DNA of 64,000 nucleotides from Streptomyces vietnamensis. Lineage in GTDB: Bacteria; Actinomycetota; Actinomycetes; Streptomycetales; Streptomycetaceae. The position numbers were made by a program, and so were the translations under genes. Position 1 is the stretch's first letter. Every line of letters begins with the position of its first letter. The notes under the pieces were generated by a model, which was given only the letters and a program-made list of their open reading frames with translations, ran no database searches and had not been told where the DNA came from. Below are positions 50,534 through 59,226 of the stretch, piece by piece. Location of the stretch: the NCBI RefSeq assembly GCF_000830005.1, contig NZ_CP010407.1, positions 3,639,001-3,703,000 of the forward strand, written 5' to 3'.

Positions 50534-50989
50534 TCAGCCCTCCTCGGGCAGCTCCCCGACCCGGTTCTCCCACTTGGTGGAGAGCACGATCGTGGTACGC
50601 GTCCGGGAGACGCCCTTGGTGCCGGAGAGCCGGCGGATCGTCTTCTCCAGGCCGTCGACGTCGTTCGCGCGCACCTTGAGCATGAAGGAGTCGTCGCCGG
50701 CGATGAACCAGCAGTCCTCGATCTCGGCGAGGTCCTTGAGGCGGCGGGCCACGTCCTCGTGGTCGGCGGCGTCGGAGAGGGAGATGCCGATGAGGGCGGT
50801 GACGCCGAGGCCGAGCGAGGCGGCGTCGACGGTGGCGCGGTAGCCGGTGATGACCCCGGCGGCCTCGAGTCGGTTGATGCGGTCGGTGACGGAGGGGCCG
50901 GAGAGCCCGACGAGCCGGCCGAGCTCGGCGTACGAGGCGCGGCCGTTCTCACGCAGAGCCTGGATGAGCTGCCTGTCCACGGCGTCCAT
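50534..50989 (-). CDS. Lrp/AsnC family regulator
   Basis: 151 residues: HTH MDAVDRQLIQALRENGRASYAELGRLVGLSGPSVTDRINRLEAAGVI, then an AsnC effector domain (DCWFIAGDDSFMLKVRANDVDGLEKTIRRL). The ATG at 50989 (GGAAGG about 10 bases upstream) gives the normal family length; an in-frame ATG at 51007 is the alternative. It lies between mqnE and the other menaquinone genes on the same strand and probably senses an amino acid. A palindrome (51049-51069) in the divergent promoter may be its binding site. Confidence 0.9.
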   Translation of the reverse strand: MDAVDRQLIQALRENGRASYAELGRLVGLSGPSVTDRINRLEAAGVITGYRATVDAASLGLGVTALIGISLSDAADHEDVARRLKDLAEIEDCWFIAGDDSFMLKVRANDVDGLEKTIRRLSGTKGVSRTRTTIVLSTKWENRVGELPEEG

Positions 50990-51048
50990 AGGTATGAAGC
51001 CTTCCATTGTCCAGCGATACCGCAAGTTTAGGTATAGAATCTAAGGTA

Positions 51049-51069
51049 CACAGGGTGCGACACCCTGTG
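51049..51069. promoter_or_regulatory. Inverted repeat between Lrp and the 40-residue gene
   Basis: CACAGGGTG (51049-51057), CGA, CACCCTGTG (51061-51069), perfect 9-base arms. A TAGAAT hexamer at about 51034-51039 could be the -10 of the rightward gene, so the repeat would be at the transcript start: operator or 5' hairpin. Confidence 0.6.
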
Positions 51070-51115
51070 AATCTTTCATTCAGATCAAAGACGATCTTCA
51101 GGAGTGGTGTTCACC

Positions 51116-51238
51116 GTGTACACGATCGAGATGGCCTACGCACGCATGCGCGAGCTGCAGGACCTGGCCAACCGCTCGCGTGCCCACCAGCCGTCCGCCT
51201 CCAAGCGCGCCGCGAAGAAGCGCGCCAAGAAGCGCTAA
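51116..51238 (+). CDS. 40-residue basic protein
   Basis: GTG start with GGAG (51101-51104) 11 bases upstream. The product begins MYTIEMAYARMRELQDLANR and ends SASKRAAKKRAKKR, a helical N-terminus and a Lys/Arg tail. It is too short for the 60-residue cutoff of ORF lists. The last 4 bases overlap the convergent ubiX gene. Function unknown; a nucleic-acid-binding or leader role would fit the basic tail. A similar gene at this place would be expected in other Streptomyces if it is real. Confidence 0.65.
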   Translation: MYTIEMAYARMRELQDLANRSRAHQPSASKRAAKKRAKKR

Positions 51239-51903
51239 TCAGACGAGAGGGCTCCACCGAGCTCTCCCTCCCACCGGCGGTACAGCTGGTGCGGCACTCC
51301 CGCCGCGTCCAGCACCCGCCCGGCGACGAAGTCCACCAGATCCTGGATGTGCGTCGCCCCCGCGTAGAACGCCGGAGAGGCGGGCAGCACCACGGCGCCC
51401 GCCTCGTCCAGCGCCACCATGTGCTTGAGCGTCTGCCCGTTCAGCGGGGTCTCCCGCACGCAGACCACCAGCGGACGCCGTTCCTTCAGCGTCACGCTCG
51501 CGACCCGCTGCAGCAGGTCCTTCGAGAGCCCGAGTGCCACTCCCGCCACCGCGGCGGTCGAGGCCGGCACCACCAGCATCCCCTTCGCCGGGTACGAACC
51601 GGAGGACGGCCCCGCGGCCAGGTCCCCGGCCGCCCAGTACCGCACGTCACCCAGGTCCACGGTGAACGTGTCCGGCTTCCCGTCCGCACCCCGCGCCAGC
51701 CAGGCCGCCAGGTCCTCGCGCCAGTGCGCGTCCCGGAAGGCGATCCCCGTCTCGTCGAGCAGCGTGAGCCGCGAGGCCCGCGACACGACGAGGTCGACGC
51801 TCTCCCCCGCGGCGAGCAGCCCCCTGAGCACGGCGGCGGCGTACGGCGTGCCCGACGCCCCGGAAACCCCCACGATCCAGGGGGTGCGCTTGCCGTCGTT
51901 CAT
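51235..51903 (-). CDS. ubiX: UbiX family flavin prenyltransferase
   Basis: 222 residues from the ATG at 51903; an ATG at 51924 is an alternative. PWIVGVSGASGTPYAAAVLRGLLAAGESVDLVVSRAS gives the Rossmann-like flavoprotein start, and PASTAAVAGVALGLSKDLLQR, PLVVCVRETPLNGQTLKHM, and SPAFYAGATHIQDLVDFVAGRVLDAAG are the family hallmarks. It makes prenylated FMN, the cofactor of the UbiD decarboxylase encoded nearby. Part of the futalosine menaquinone cluster (UbiX role, MqnM-like). Confidence 0.92.
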   Translation of the reverse strand: MNDGKRTPWIVGVSGASGTPYAAAVLRGLLAAGESVDLVVSRASRLTLLDETGIAFRDAHWREDLAAWLARGADGKPDTFTVDLGDVRYWAAGDLAAGPSSGSYPAKGMLVVPASTAAVAGVALGLSKDLLQRVASVTLKERRPLVVCVRETPLNGQTLKHMVALDEAGAVVLPASPAFYAGATHIQDLVDFVAGRVLDAAGVPHQLYRRWEGELGGALSSD

Positions 51904-51933
51904 GCCGCCGAGCCTATCCGCCATCGGCCGGGC

Positions 51934-52836
51934 CTACGGGGTGAGCCCGCGGACCAGCAGATCGAGCAGCGCGCACACGAACAGGCTGATGCCGATGAAC
52001 CCGTTCGTCGTGAAGAACGCCCGGTTCAGACGGGACAGGTCGTGCGGCTTCACGATCGTGTGCTCGTAGCAGAAGGCGACGACCACGATCACCAGACCGA
52101 CCCAGAAGAAGAGACCCGCGTCGGTGGCGAGGGCGTACCAGACGAGCAGCCCGGTGGTGACGACCGCGGACACGCGAGCGCCCCACAGCGCCGCCGGGAC
52201 GCCGAAGCGGGCAGGCACCGACATGACGCCGTGCGCCCGGTCCGCCTGCACGTCCTGGCAGGCGAAGATCAGGTCGAAGCCGCCGATCCAGACGCCGACC
52301 GCGAGCCCCAGGACGACCGCGTCCCAGGACCACTCCCCGGTCACGGCGAGCCAGGCGCCGATCGGCCCGATGGACTGGGCGAGACCGAGGATCGCGTGCG
52401 GGAAGTTCGTGAACCTCTTCCCGTACGGATAGACGACCATCGGGATGACGGCGAGCGGCGCGAGCGCCAGACAGAGCGGGTTGAGCAGCGCCGCCGCCCC
52501 CAGGAACACGACGACGGCGATCCCGGCCCCGGTCCACGCGGACCGCACGGACACCGCACCGGTCACCAGCTCGCGCCCGGCCGTCCGCGGATTACGCGCG
52601 TCGATCTCGCGGTCGATGATCCGGTTGCAGGCCATGGCGAAGGTCCGCAGGCCCACCATGCAGACGGTGACGAGGAAGAGCGTCCACCAGTGGATGTTCC
52701 GGTCGAGCTGGAACATCGCGGTGAGGGAGGCGATGTAGGCGAAGGGCAGCGCGAAGACCGAGTGCTCGATCATCACGAGCCGCAGGAAGGCCTTGGTGCG
52801 CCCGGGCTGGGCGCCGGGCACGGCCGCGGTGGTCAC
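51934..52836 (-). CDS. mqnP: Menaquinone prenyltransferase MqnP (UbiA family)
   Basis: 300-residue polytopic membrane protein with two Asp-rich motifs: N-R-x-x-D-x-x-x-D in CNRIIDREIDARNPRT and DLIFACQDVQADRAHG. About eight to nine helices. It attaches a polyprenyl chain to the futalosine-pathway precursor. Its ATG overlaps the stop of the UbiD-type gene (52833-52836) and ubiX follows, so the three form one operon. Confidence 0.92.
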   Translation of the reverse strand: MTTAAVPGAQPGRTKAFLRLVMIEHSVFALPFAYIASLTAMFQLDRNIHWWTLFLVTVCMVGLRTFAMACNRIIDREIDARNPRTAGRELVTGAVSVRSAWTGAGIAVVVFLGAAALLNPLCLALAPLAVIPMVVYPYGKRFTNFPHAILGLAQSIGPIGAWLAVTGEWSWDAVVLGLAVGVWIGGFDLIFACQDVQADRAHGVMSVPARFGVPAALWGARVSAVVTTGLLVWYALATDAGLFFWVGLVIVVVAFCYEHTIVKPHDLSRLNRAFFTTNGFIGISLFVCALLDLLVRGLTP

Positions 52837-54290
52837 AGCCCGTACTCCTTCCAGCGGCGGTCCACCAGGGCCGCCGTCGCCGGGTCGGACTCCACCATGT
52901 CCGGCCAGCCGCCGTCCCGGGTGTAGCCCTCCTCGGGCAGCTTCTTGGTGGCGTCGATACCGGCCTTGCCGCCCCAGAACTGCTGGTAGGAGGCGTGGTC
53001 GAGATGATCGACCGGCCCTTCGACGACGGTCAGGTCCCGGGCGTAGTCGGTGTTCCCGAGCGCCCGCCAGGACACCTCGTGCAGATCGTGCACGTCACAG
53101 TCCTTGTCGACCACGATGATCAGCTTGGTCAGCGACATCATGTGCGCGCCCCAGATGGCGTGCATGACCTTCTGCGCGTGCTTCGGGTACTTCTTGTCGA
53201 TCGAGACGATCGCGCAGTTGTGGAAGCCGCCCGACTCCGGCAGGTGGTAGTCGACGATGTCCGGCACGATGATCTTGAGGAGCGGCAGGAAGAAGCGCTC
53301 CGTCGCCCGCCCGAGCGGACCGTCCTCCGTCGGCGGCCGGCCGACGACGATCGACTGGAGCAGCGGACGCTTCCGCATCGTGATGCAGTCGATCTTCAGG
53401 GCGGGGAAGGGCTCCTGCGGGGTGTAGAAGCCGGTGTGGTCGCCGAAGGGCCCCTCGGGCAGCATCTCGCCGGGCTCCAGCCAGCCCTCGACGACGACCT
53501 CGGCGTGGGCCGGGACCTGGAGCGGGACGGTCTTGCAGTCGACCATCTCGATCCGCTTGCCCTGCACGAAGCCGGCGAAGAGGTACTCGTCGATGTCACC
53601 GGGCAGCGGGGCGGTGGAGGCGTACGTGACGGCCGGCGGGCAGCCGAAGGCGATGGCGACCGGAAGCCGCTCGCCGCGCTCGGCGGCGACGGCGTAGTGG
53701 TTGCGGCTGTCCTTGTGGATCTGCCAGTGCATGCCGATGGTGCGCTTGTCGTGCCGCTGGAGCCGGTAGAGCCCCAGGTTCCGCACGCCGGTCTCGGGGT
53801 GCTTGGTGTGGGTGAGGCCCAGGTTGAAGAAGGAGCCGCCGTCCTTGGGCCAGGTGAACAGCGCGGGAAGGAGGTCGAGGTCGACGTCGTCCCCGGTGAG
53901 CACGACCTCCTGCACGGGAGCCGCGTCGGCCTTCACCTTCTTCGGCGGCACGTGGACCATCGAGCCCAGCTTGCCGAAGGCCTCGCGGACCCCGACGAAG
54001 CCGTGCGGCAGCTCCGGCTTGAGGAGCCCGCCGATCTTCTCGCTGATCTCGCCGTACGACTTGAGGCCGAGGGCCTTGAGGAGGCGCCGGTCGGTCCCGA
54101 AGACGTTCATGGCGAGCGGCATCGAGGAGCCCTTGACGTTCTCGAAGAGAAGCGCCGGACCTCCCGCCTTGTTCACCCGGTCGACGATCTCCCCGACCTC
54201 CAGGTACGGGTCGACTTCGGCCTTGATGCGCTTGAGGTCGCCTTCGCGCTCCAGGGCCCTGAGCAGCGAGCGGAGATCGTCGTAAGCCAT
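52833..54290 (-). CDS. ubiD: UbiD family decarboxylase (futalosine menaquinone pathway)
   Basis: 485 residues. UbiD hallmarks: AYDDLRSLLRALEREGDLKRI, DLDLLPALFTWPKDGGSFFNLG, MHWQIHKDSRNHYAVAAERGERLPVAIAFG, and EGPFGDHTGFYTP with the E-x-D-x-R/H active-site region. It decarboxylates the 1,4-dihydroxy-naphthoate-type intermediate using prenylated FMN (MqnL-like role). The ATG at 54290 matches the family start. Divergent from a membrane-protein gene at 54462; first gene of the operon. Confidence 0.93.
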   Translation of the reverse strand: MAYDDLRSLLRALEREGDLKRIKAEVDPYLEVGEIVDRVNKAGGPALLFENVKGSSMPLAMNVFGTDRRLLKALGLKSYGEISEKIGGLLKPELPHGFVGVREAFGKLGSMVHVPPKKVKADAAPVQEVVLTGDDVDLDLLPALFTWPKDGGSFFNLGLTHTKHPETGVRNLGLYRLQRHDKRTIGMHWQIHKDSRNHYAVAAERGERLPVAIAFGCPPAVTYASTAPLPGDIDEYLFAGFVQGKRIEMVDCKTVPLQVPAHAEVVVEGWLEPGEMLPEGPFGDHTGFYTPQEPFPALKIDCITMRKRPLLQSIVVGRPPTEDGPLGRATERFFLPLLKIIVPDIVDYHLPESGGFHNCAIVSIDKKYPKHAQKVMHAIWGAHMMSLTKLIIVVDKDCDVHDLHEVSWRALGNTDYARDLTVVEGPVDHLDHASYQQFWGGKAGIDATKKLPEEGYTRDGGWPDMVESDPATAALVDRRWKEYGL

Positions 54291-54461
54291 GGCGCCAAGT
54301 ATCCCCGAGCACCTCTCGCGCTCCCGCCCGGGGGCCGGGCGGGTCTCGCCGGGGGTCCGGGGGTCGTCCCCCGGGATGGCACAGCCGCCACGGGCTAGGC
54401 TGGGCTCGTCACCGGGGCCGTCGCAACGGGCCCCGCCGCTGCTTCCAGGGGGCTGTCCCAC

Positions 54462-54863
54462 ATGATCAGGGCGCTGATGTACATCCTGCCGCTGGCGCTG
54501 ACGATCTACGCCTTCATCGACTGCCTGAACACCCCCGAGGACGAGGCCAAGCACCTGCCGAAGGTGGTCTGGGTCATCATCATCCTGCTGTTCTGGATCG
54601 TGGGCCCGATCGTGTGGTTCGCCGCAGGCAAGATGCGCCACGCGCCCGCCGGAGGCCGTACGCCCTCCGAGTGGCACCGGAACCACCGGCACGAGTGGGT
54701 GGCCCCGGACGACAACCCGGAGTTCCTGAAGTCCCTCCGCGAGGAGAACAAGAAGGACGAGGCCCTCCTCAAGGACTGGGAGGCGGACCTGCGCCGCCGC
54801 GAGGAGGAACTGAAGCGGCGCGAGCAGGGCAAGTCCGGCGAGGACACGGGGACCGAGGGCTGA
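54462..54863 (+). CDS. PLDc_N domain membrane protein
   Basis: 133 residues. Two helices (ALMYILPLALTIYAFIDCL and VVWVIIILLFWIVGPIVWF) with the P-x-V-W-x-x-I-I-L-x-x-x-x-x-G-P-x-x-W pattern of the PLD-nuclease N-terminal domain family, then a charged coiled-coil tail (KSLREENKKDEALLKDWEADLRRREEEL). Role unknown; membrane scaffold likely. Its TGA overlaps the next gene's ATG by one base (TGATG, 54861-54865). Confidence 0.87.
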   Translation: MIRALMYILPLALTIYAFIDCLNTPEDEAKHLPKVVWVIIILLFWIVGPIVWFAAGKMRHAPAGGRTPSEWHRNHRHEWVAPDDNPEFLKSLREENKKDEALLKDWEADLRRREEELKRREQGKSGEDTGTEG

Positions 54864-55747
54864 TGGAGCTACGGCTCCTGGCCACCTTCGAGAAGGTGGC
54901 CGACGTCCTCTCCTTCACCCGGGCGGCGGCGGAGCTGGGCTACGCCCAGTCGAGCGTCACGGCCCAGATCAGATCGCTCGAATCCTCCCTCGGGGTGGAC
55001 CTCTTCGAACGCCTCGGCAGCCGCATCCGCCTGACGGAGGCGGGTGAACGGCTCCTCCCGTACGCCCATCGGATGACGGAGCTCGCGGAGGAGGCCCGTA
55101 CGGCGGTGGCGGCGACGGCGGAGCCCTCGGGCGCGATCGCGATCGGCACGATGGAGTCCCTGACCTCGTACCGGCTGCCGCCGCTCCTGGAGTACTTCCA
55201 CCACCGCTATCCGAAGGTCCGCCTGACCCTCCGCCCCACCCTCGGCGACGAGACCCGCCAAGCCCTCCGCCAGGGCACGTACGACGTCGGGTTCCTGATG
55301 GAGCCGGAGACGGAGCACGAGGGCCTGGAGTCGGAGGTCCTGGCGCCGGAACCGCTGGTGCTCGTGGCCGGCCCGGACCATCCCCTCGTCGGCCGTACGG
55401 CCCTGACGAGCGCGGACCTGGCGGAGGCGCAGCTGGTGGGCACGGAGCCGGGCTGCCCGTACCGCGACCTGTTCGAGGCGGAGCTGCGGGAGTGGGCGCC
55501 GCCGTTCATGGAGTTCGGCACGATCGAGGCGACGAAGCGGGGGGTGGCGGCGGGCCTGGGGGTGGCGCTGCTGCCGAGGGTGGCGGTCGCGGAGGAGCTG
55601 TCGGCAGGGACCCTGGTCGAGTTGGCCTGGGAGGCCCCGTTCACCCTCTTCACACAGCTCGCGTGGCGGCGGGGGAAGCGGCTTCCGGCGCACGTGCGGC
55701 TGTTCGTGGAGCAGGCGCGACGCCTTGTGTCCGAGCAGCGAGGGTGA
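54863..55747 (+). CDS. LysR family transcriptional regulator
   Basis: 294 residues: winged HTH MELRLLATFEKVADVLSFTRAAAELGYAQSSVTAQIRSLESSLGVDLFER, then a periplasmic-binding-like ligand domain (AIAIGTMESLTSYRLPPLLEYF). It is translation coupled to the upstream membrane-protein gene and convergent with the EamA transporter, whose coding region overlaps its last 98 bases. Target gene not known; the EamA transporter is the nearest candidate. Confidence 0.9.
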   Translation: MELRLLATFEKVADVLSFTRAAAELGYAQSSVTAQIRSLESSLGVDLFERLGSRIRLTEAGERLLPYAHRMTELAEEARTAVAATAEPSGAIAIGTMESLTSYRLPPLLEYFHHRYPKVRLTLRPTLGDETRQALRQGTYDVGFLMEPETEHEGLESEVLAPEPLVLVAGPDHPLVGRTALTSADLAEAQLVGTEPGCPYRDLFEAELREWAPPFMEFGTIEATKRGVAAGLGVALLPRVAVAEELSAGTLVELAWEAPFTLFTQLAWRRGKRLPAHVRLFVEQARRLVSEQRG

Positions 55748-56573
55748 CCTTGAGGCTGGCGAGCACGATCAGCGGGACGCCGAGCGCCTGGACGAGCCCG
55801 ATGTGATGCCCGTACACCGCCCAGTCGACGCCCATGGCGACGGCGGGGTAGGTGAAGGCGAGGACGGCGATCTTGGCGGTGGGCAGCTTGGCGTAGGCCG
55901 CGTACATCAGCACGTACATGAGGCCGGTGTGGATGAACCCGAGCCCGACGAGCCAGCCCCAGCCGCCCCCGTGGACTCCCCCGAAGTCGACGAAGGGCAG
56001 CAACAGCGGCAGCCCGACGACGACCTGCACGAGGGCGATCAGATGGGGCCGTACGCCGGTGATGCGCTTGGTGACGAAGGTGGCGAGGGCGTAGAGGACG
56101 GCGGCGGCGAGGGCGAACCCGAGCCCGGCGAGGGAGGCGGTGTCGCCGGGCCGTACGCCGGACACGAGGACGAGCCCGGCGAAGGCGAGCGCGAGCCACC
56201 CCAGCTTGGATCGGGAGATCCGCTCCTTCATGAACAGTGCCCCGAGGAGCACGAGGAAGAACGGCTGGGTGTGGTAGACGACGGTGGCGAGGGAGATCGA
56301 GGTGGCGGCGTACGCCTCGAAGAGGAACACCCAGTTGAAGACGATGAAGACTCCGCCGAGCGCCGCCAGCCCCAGCTTCCTGCTCGTGAACCCGTGCCCG
56401 GTGAAGAACCCCCGCACGAGGCTGTAGACCCCGAGCGCGAGGGCCCCGAAGAGGCACCGGAAGAACACCACCTCGAAGGGCGATGCCCCGGACTCGACGA
56501 CGAAGACGCCGAGGGTGCCGGAGAGCACCATGGCGAGGGTCAGTTCAAGGGTTCCCCTGGTCTCGTTTCTCAT
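55650..56573 (-). CDS. EamA/DMT family transporter
   Basis: 307 residues with ten predicted helices in two EamA repeats: TLAMVLSGTLGVFVVESGASPFEVVFFRCLFGALALG and LGWLALAFAGLVLVSGVRP. Likely exporter of a metabolite, amino acid or drug. The ATG at 56573 was chosen because the homology begins MRNETRG. The C-terminal tail (ARTQGVAPAPRTAARAPEAA) is low-complexity and encoded in the 98-base overlap with the LysR gene, so it may be a neutral extension. Confidence 0.88.
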   Translation of the reverse strand: MRNETRGTLELTLAMVLSGTLGVFVVESGASPFEVVFFRCLFGALALGVYSLVRGFFTGHGFTSRKLGLAALGGVFIVFNWVFLFEAYAATSISLATVVYHTQPFFLVLLGALFMKERISRSKLGWLALAFAGLVLVSGVRPGDTASLAGLGFALAAAVLYALATFVTKRITGVRPHLIALVQVVVGLPLLLPFVDFGGVHGGGWGWLVGLGFIHTGLMYVLMYAAYAKLPTAKIAVLAFTYPAVAMGVDWAVYGHHIGLVQALGVPLIVLASLKVTLAARTQGVAPAPRTAARAPEAASPAATRAV

Positions 56574-56742
56574 ACGGACGACGCTACGAACGACCCCGGA
56601 CGGGGTCCACGAGCCAGTGGGGCGTCCTGCCGATGGGGTCCATCGGCACGGCCGATCGTCACTCCGTGACGCCGATCGCACCAGCTCACCCGAGTACTGT
56701 CGACGACCACCGAACCGTCCTGGCACCGACAGGGGTAACGAC

Positions 56743-57249
56743 ATGCGCGTACGCATCACCCACGGCCTCGCCCTGGTGTCCACCGGCCTGCTCGCCGGCG
56801 CCTTCGGCTACGGCGCCGCCAATCTCGTCCCGACCTTCAACGCCGTGCCGCTCGACACGAGGCTCGACTTCCACACCGAGCTGATGAAGATGAACGGGAT
56901 CACCATGCAGGGAGCCATGGCGATATCCATCCTCGGCTCCTTCACCCTCGCCGCCCTGACGCGCGGCCGGTCCCGCGCCGTCGCGGCCTCGGCGGGCCTG
57001 CTGACCTTCACGTCCTTCCTGATCACCCGGCTCGGGAACGTCCCGATCAACGGCCGCATCAAGCAGTGGGCCGCCACCACGCCCCCGCCCGACCACGCCG
57101 AGATCCTGCGCCGCTGGGAACTGTTCAACGACGCACGGACCCTCACCGCGGTCGCCGCCTTCACCCTCCTGACCGTCCTCGCCCTGTCGAAGAGCCGTCC
57201 GACGAACCGTCCGACGAACCGTCCGGCGGCCCCGGAATACCTCCGGTGA
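56743..57249 (+). CDS. DUF1772 (anthrone oxygenase-like) membrane protein
   Basis: 168 residues with four helices (GLALVSTGLLAGAFGYGAANL, AMAISILGSFTLAALT, AVAASAGLLTFTSFL, TLTAVAAFTLLTVLAL) and the family motifs N-x-V-P-x-N-x-x-I-x-x-W and R-W-x-x-x-N-x-x-R-T. The family includes anthrone oxygenase-like and unknown membrane proteins. The region upstream contains CCGTCCTGG and no regulon palindrome. The C-terminus has a small repeat (RPTNRPTNRP). It precedes a flavodoxin-like gene by 42 bases and may be co-transcribed with it. Confidence 0.83.
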   Translation: MRVRITHGLALVSTGLLAGAFGYGAANLVPTFNAVPLDTRLDFHTELMKMNGITMQGAMAISILGSFTLAALTRGRSRAVAASAGLLTFTSFLITRLGNVPINGRIKQWAATTPPPDHAEILRRWELFNDARTLTAVAAFTLLTVLALSKSRPTNRPTNRPAAPEYLR

Positions 57250-57291
57250 AAGGGGAGTTGGCACCGGTTACCCCATGAGACCGGAGCAGAC

Positions 57292-57915
57292 ATGACCCTC
57301 GACGCCGTACGTGACACGGACCGCTCGTTCCTCTTCGTCCTCGGCAGCTCCCGCGCCGACGGCAACTCCGAGATCCTGGCCCGCGCGGCCGCCGAACACC
57401 TGCCCTCGGACATCCCGCAGCGCTGGGTGGACCTCAACCAGCTCTCCCTGCCCGACTTCCAGGACGGACGGCACGAGGACGCCGGCCGGCAGCCCGACGA
57501 GGTGGAGGAACTCCTGCGACGGGCGACGGTCGACGCCACCGACGTCGTGATCGTCTCGCCCCTGTACTGGTACAGCCTCTCCGCCCAGACCAAGCGCTAC
57601 CTGGACTACTGGTCGGGCTGGCTGAACGTGCCCGGCTCGGACTTCAAGGAGCGCATGGCGGGCGGCACGCTGTGGGGCGTGACGGCCCTGGCACACGAGG
57701 AGCACGAGGTCGCGGACGGCCTGGTGACGAGCCTGAACCACTCGGCGGCCTACCTGGGGATGCACTTCGGCGGCGTCCTGACCGGAACCGGCTCCCGCCC
57801 GGGCCGGGTACGGGCCGACGAGCAGGCGATGACCCGCGCCAAGACCTTCTTCCAGAACGAGACCCCCCTCGCCCGCTTCCCCTACGAGGACGAGGCCGAG
57901 ACCGCCGTCGCGTAG
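57292..57915 (+). CDS. NADPH-dependent FMN reductase/flavodoxin-like protein
   Basis: 207 residues: FLFVLGSSRADGNSEILARAAAEHL (FMN phosphate loop) and IVSPLYWYSLSAQTKRYLDYWSGW (second FMN loop) are the family marks. Reduces quinones or flavins with NAD(P)H. GGAG lies upstream of the ATG. Probably an operon with the DUF1772 gene, suggesting a small redox pair. Confidence 0.88.
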   Translation: MTLDAVRDTDRSFLFVLGSSRADGNSEILARAAAEHLPSDIPQRWVDLNQLSLPDFQDGRHEDAGRQPDEVEELLRRATVDATDVVIVSPLYWYSLSAQTKRYLDYWSGWLNVPGSDFKERMAGGTLWGVTALAHEEHEVADGLVTSLNHSAAYLGMHFGGVLTGTGSRPGRVRADEQAMTRAKTFFQNETPLARFPYEDEAETAVA

Positions 57916-58079
57916 CGGCTGGGCGAGGACACATGTGGCGCGCGTCGAAGGAGTGACATGAGATGACGGAGGAAAAATACGCCTCGGCTCGACATGTCGC
58001 CTGGTGACAGCGCCGATCGAAGGGGGGAGGAACCAAGGAGCACCACGTCGTCGACGCCGCCTCGATCGGAGCACCTTGG

Positions 58080-58838
58080 GTGAACAGCAGCCTCCAGGAC
58101 CTCATAATCAACCTGTCTTCCGCTGCTATCGCTTTCACGGCCGGCTGGTCATTCGACAAGGCGCGCAACCTGTGGCGATTCCGCAACATCCGAGGCTTCT
58201 GGAAGCGGTTCGCCACCGAGGACCTCAAGGTCGTGACCTCGATCTTCATCAATGAGGAGCACTACATCTGGGAGCGGTCGGGGCTCGTCGGCGTGGGAGA
58301 CGTGCTGGCCCTGAACGAGCTTCGGCAGCAACTGAAGCAGGCAGGGGTCGATCAACTTCCGCTGACGCCGAGCCACCAGCTCACCGGGCTCGAACGTCAG
58401 GGCAACCTGATCCTGGTCGGCGGGCCGCACTCCAACCAAGTGACTGCCGAGGTCATGCAGCGACTGCCGGTGACCTTCGCCTTCGGGCCCGGCGATGCGC
58501 ACGACGCGAACATCTACGACTCCGTGACCGGTGACGTCATGCAGTGCGTCATGGATGCCGGGGACCAACTCGTCGTCGACCAGGGAATCCTCATTCGTGC
58601 GACCAACCCCTTCAACCGCAAACGAAGCGTCGTCATCCTGGCCGGCAGTTTCGGTTTCGGCACCAGCGCCGCAGCACGACTCCTCGCCCGCTCGGACATC
58701 CTCACCCACGCGATCGTCGATCAGGGGCACCCGTTCGAAGCCGTCTTCTCCGTAGAGGTGGCCGGGGGCGCGCCTCAGCACATCGAGTTGAAGAAGCTGC
58801 GGCAGCTGGACACCACGATGCTGCCGGTGGGGCCTTGA
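58080..58838 (+). CDS. Unrecognised membrane-anchored protein
   Basis: 252 residues from a GTG with GGAG (58068-58071). One N-terminal helix (IINLSSAAIAFTAGW) and a soluble domain. GNLILVGGPHSNQVTAEVM and LIRATNPFNRKRSVVILAGSFGFGTSAAARLL are strong, unusual motifs: a glycine-rich loop after a beta strand, an N-P-F-N segment, and G-x-F-G-x-G-T-x-A-A. These look like a nucleotide or small-molecule sensing domain, and similar anchored sensor domains occur in bacterial conflict systems, but I cannot name the family. It lies in an accessory region, with codon use a little less GC-biased than its neighbours. Confidence 0.75.
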   Translation: MNSSLQDLIINLSSAAIAFTAGWSFDKARNLWRFRNIRGFWKRFATEDLKVVTSIFINEEHYIWERSGLVGVGDVLALNELRQQLKQAGVDQLPLTPSHQLTGLERQGNLILVGGPHSNQVTAEVMQRLPVTFAFGPGDAHDANIYDSVTGDVMQCVMDAGDQLVVDQGILIRATNPFNRKRSVVILAGSFGFGTSAAARLLARSDILTHAIVDQGHPFEAVFSVEVAGGAPQHIELKKLRQLDTTMLPVGP

Positions 58839-58875
58839 ACCAGGGCTGAATCACAGCCGATGCCCGGTGCCGCTG

Positions 58876-59226
58876 TCATCCCTCGGTCGTGACGCCCTGG
58901 TGCTCGCGGCCGGTGTCGAAGTGGCGGTCCAGATAGGCCTCCTCGTCGAGGGAACTGTCACGCAGGAGGGAGAAGACCTCGTCCCCGTCGTCCGGCCGCC
59001 CTCCGGTGGCCAGGTGGTAGCACTGGGCCAACTCCAGGTAGCGATGGCCGTTTTCCCTGGCGTAGGTCCGCGCCTCGCCCTCCGCCCTGGCGATGGCCTG
59101 GTCCATCGAGACGGCCTGCCACAGCGTCAGGCGCTCCTCATAGGGAGCGCCCTCCCAGGCATCCCACCGGAACACGCAGCGCACCGCGTACCAGGACTTC
59201 TCGTCCGCCACGTCTGCGGCTGCCAT
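58876..59226 (-). CDS. DUF4288 domain protein
   Basis: 116 residues from an ATG with AAGGAG seven bases upstream. WYAVRCVFRWDAWEGAPYEERLTLWQAVSMDQAIARAEGEARTYARE matches the DUF4288 pattern (W-Y-A-V-R-x-V, then Y-E-E-R-x-x-L, then A-E-x-E-A). Function of the family is unknown. It stands just after the anchored sensor-like gene, on the opposite strand (stops 38 bases apart). Confidence 0.8.
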   Translation of the reverse strand: MAAADVADEKSWYAVRCVFRWDAWEGAPYEERLTLWQAVSMDQAIARAEGEARTYARENGHRYLELAQCYHLATGGRPDDGDEVFSLLRDSSLDEEAYLDRHFDTGREHQGVTTEG

